This document shows, piece by piece, positions 61,165 to 64,000 of a stretch of DNA of 64,000 bases; position 1 is the first letter of the stretch; every line of letters starts with the position of its first letter. Source of the DNA: Sthenelais limicola (lineage: Eukaryota; Annelida; Polychaeta; Phyllodocida; Sigalionidae). The notes below the pieces were generated by a model, which was not told the origin of the DNA, made no database searches, and saw only the letters and a program-made list of their open reading frames with translations. The position numbers and the translations under genes were made by a program. Where the stretch lies: NCBI GenBank assembly GCA_942159475.1, contig OW804098.1:2270383-2334382 (forward strand), read 5' to 3'.

Positions 61165-64000
61165 CTCTTTATAGTTCATTAGTGTTTCTGGGTTAGTATA
61201 CTACCTTGTGTCGTTGATTCTGGGTTAGTATACTACCTTGTATTGTTGATTCTGGGTTAGTATACTACCTTGTATTGTTGATTCTGGGTTAGTATACTAC
61301 CTTGTATTGTTGATTCTGGGTTAGTATACTACCTTGTATTGTTGATTCTGGGTTAGTATACTACCTTGTATTGTTGATTCTGGGGTAGTATACTACCTTG
61401 TATTGTTGATTCTGGGTTAGTATACTACCTTGTATTGTTGATTCTGGGTTAGTATACTACCTTGTATTGTTGATTCTGGGTTAGTATACTACCTTGTATT
61501 GTTGATTCTGGGTTAGTATACTACCTTGTATTGTTGATTCTGGGTTACTACCTTGTGTTGTTGATTCTGGGTTAGTATACTACCTTGTATTGTTGATTCT
61601 GGGTTAGTATACTACCTTGTATTGTTGATTCTGGGTTAGTATACTACCTTGTATTGTTGATTCTGGGGTAGTATACTACCTTGTATTGTTGATTCTGGGT
61701 TAGTATACTACCTTGTATTGTTGATTCTGGGTTAGTATACTACCTTGTATTGTTGATTCTGGGTTAGTATACTACCTTGTATTGTTGATTCTGGGTTAGT
61801 ATACTACCTTGTATTGTTGATTCTGGGTTAGTATACTACCTTGTATTGTTGATTCTGGGTTACTACCTTGTGTCGTTGATTCTGGGTTAGTATACTACCT
61901 TGTATTGTTGATTCTGGGTTACTACCTTGTGTTGTTGATTCTGGGTTAGTATACTACCTTGTATTGCTGGTTCTGGGTTAGTATACTACCTTGTGTTGTT
62001 GATTCTGGGTTAGTATACTACCTTGTATTGTTGATTCTGGGTTAGTATACTACCTTGTATTGTTGATTCTGGGTTAGTATACTACCTTGTATTGTTGATT
62101 CTGGGTTACTACCTTGTGTTGTTGATTCTGGGTTAGTATACTACCTTGTATTGTTGATTCTGGGTTAGTATACTACCCTGTATTGTTGATTCTGGGTTAG
62201 TATACTACCTTGTATTGTTGATTCTGGGGTAGTATACTACCTTGTATTGTTGATTCTGGGTTAGTATACTACCTTGTATTGTTGATTCTGGGTTAGTATA
62301 CTACCTTGTATTGTTGATTCTGGGTTAGTATACTACCTTGTATTGTTGATTCTGGGTTAGTATACTACCTTGTATTGTTGATTCTGGGATAGTATACTAC
62401 CTTGTATTGTTGATTCTGGGTTAGTATACTACCTTGTATTGTTGATTCTGGGTTAGTATACTACCTTGTGTTGTTGATTCTGGGTTAGTATACTACCCTG
62501 TATTGTTGATTCTGGGTTAGTATACTACCTTGTATTGTTGATTCTGGGTTAGTATACTACCTTGTATTGTTGATTCTGGGGTAGTATACTACCTTGTATT
62601 GTTGATTCTGGGTTAGTATACTACCTTGTATTGTTGATTCTGGGTTAGTATACTACCTTGTATTGTTGATTCTGGGTTAGTATACTACCTTGTATTGTTG
62701 ATTCTGGGATAGTATACTACCTTGTATTGTTGATTCCGGGTTAGTATACTACCTTGTATTGTTGATTCTGGGTTAGTATACTACCTTGTATTGTTGATTC
62801 TGGGTTAGTATACTACCTTGTATTGTTGATTCTGGGTTAGTATACTACCTTGTATTGTTGGTTCTGGGTTACTACCTTGTGTTGTTGATTCTGGGTTAGT
62901 ATACTACCTTGTATTGTTGATTCTGGGTTAGTATACTACCTTGTATTGTTGATTCTGGGTTAGTATACTACCTTGTATTGTTGATTCTGGGTTACTACCT
63001 TGTGTTGTTGATTCTGGGTTAGTATACTACCTTGTATTGTTGATTCTGGGTTAGTATACTACCTTGTATTGTTGATTCTGGGTTAGTATACTACCTTGTA
63101 TTGTTGATTCTGGGTTAGTATACTACCTTGTATTGTTGATTCTGGGTTAGTATACTACCTTGTATTGTTGATTCTGGGTTAGTATACTACCTTGTATTGT
63201 TGATTCTTGGATAGTATACTACCTTGTGTTGTTGATTCTGGGTTAGTATACTACCTTGTATTGTTGATTCTGGGTTAGTATACTACCTTGTATTGTTGGT
63301 TCTGGGATAGTATACTACCTTGTGTTGTTGATTCTGGGATTGTATACTACCTTGTATTGTTGATTCTGGGATAGTATACTACCTTGTATTGTTGATTCTG
63401 GGTTAGTATACTACCTTGTATTGTTGATTCTTGGATAGTATACTACCTTGTGTTGTTGATTCTGGGTTAATATACTACCTTGTGTCGTTGATTCTGGGTT
63501 AGTATACTACCCTGTAATGTTGATTTTGGGTTAGTATACTACCCTGTATTGTTGATTCTGGGTTAGTATACTACCTTGTGTTGTTGATTCTGGGTTAGTA
63601 TACTACCTTGTATTGTTGATTCTGGGTTAGTATACTACCTTGTATTGTTGATTCTGGGTTAGTATACTACCTTGTATTGTTGATTCTGGGTTAGTATACT
63701 ACCTTGTATTGTTGATTCTGGGTTAGTATACTACCTTGTATTGTTGATTCTGGGGTAGTATACTACCTTGTATTGTTGATTCTTGGATAGTATACTACCT
63801 TGTGTTGTTGATTCTGGGTTAATATACTACGTTGTGTCGTTGATTCTGGGTTAGTATACTACCCTGTAATGTTGATTTTGGGTTAGTATACTACCCTGTA
63901 TTGTTGATTCTGGGTTAGTATACTACCTTGTGTTGTTGATTCTGGGTTAGTATACTACCTTGTATTGTTGATTCTGGGTTAGTATACTACCTTGTATTGT
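61165..64000 (+). repeat. Long minisatellite, 32-bp unit, about 88 copies, runs off window
   Basis: Unit begins GTTGATTCTGGGTTAGTATA and continues CTACCTTGTATT. Point variants (GGGGTAG, GGGATAG, TTGGATAG, CCTGTA) recur in blocks. A 27-bp variant lacks GTATA (GGGTTACTACC) and occurs at about 61,543, 61,857, 61,916, 62,102, 62,867 and 62,989. Near the end, a block of variants at about 63,420-63,600 is repeated at about 63,770-63,950. Confidence 0.97.

Noticed and set aside
61165..64000. CRISPR-like regular array
   Set aside because: Units are contiguous 32-bp tandem repeats with no unique spacers, in a eukaryotic context. The same holds for the arrays at 13.0 and 49.1 kb.

Overview
The window is metazoan nuclear DNA, most likely from an invertebrate. 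It holds spliced genes with GT-AG introns, a single-pass receptor-like protein with a signal peptide, a glycosyltransferase 61 family enzyme, Ty3/gypsy LTR retrotransposons, LINE relics, short inverted-repeat transposons and long minisatellites. It is AT-rich and repeat-dense. I could not fix the phylum from sequence alone, and there are no bacterial operons, CRISPR arrays, rRNA or tRNA genes that I can support.

Layout. 1-5.6 kb: a decayed Ty3/gypsy element on the minus strand, with gag joined directly to RNase H-integrase and no protease or reverse transcriptase. 6.9-8.4 kb: a GT61 glycosyltransferase on the plus strand with an uninterrupted coding region. 9.1-9.95 kb: an antisense LINE endonuclease relic. 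10.0-25.9 kb (unit A) and 28.3-55.5 kb (unit B): two direct copies of a segmental duplication. Each carries the same four-exon minus-strand gene for a type I membrane protein (545 and 531 codons by my splice model). 26.2-27.2 kb: a broken LINE reverse transcriptase between the units. 30,990-43,018: a 12,029-bp Ty3/gypsy element inserted in intron 2 of the unit B gene. 55-61 kb: more inverted-repeat elements, a 1.4-kb CAGGG-ended transposon and purine/pyrimidine-rich tracts. 61.16 kb to the end: about 88 copies of a 32-bp minisatellite that runs off the window.

The most interesting objects are two. First, the duplicated receptor-like genes: all exon phases agree, a lysine sits inside the transmembrane segment in both copies, and the ectodomain has diverged faster than the membrane exon. 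I recognise no known family. Second, the very young 12-kb LTR element: its LTRs are both 455 bp and differ at one position. It has a textbook-looking -1 frameshift signal at the gag/pol junction (GTTAAAC, 7-nt spacer, potential pseudoknot), an unusual D-W-G-A in place of the usual protease D-T/S-G, and a long third ORF in the envelope position that encodes paired zinc fingers and a glutamine-rich tail instead of an envelope protein.

The rest is intronic or intergenic sequence. Much of it consists of two inverted-repeat element families, here called MITE-1 and MITE-2, plus minisatellites. The unit A/unit B comparison lets several insertions be dated relative to the duplication.
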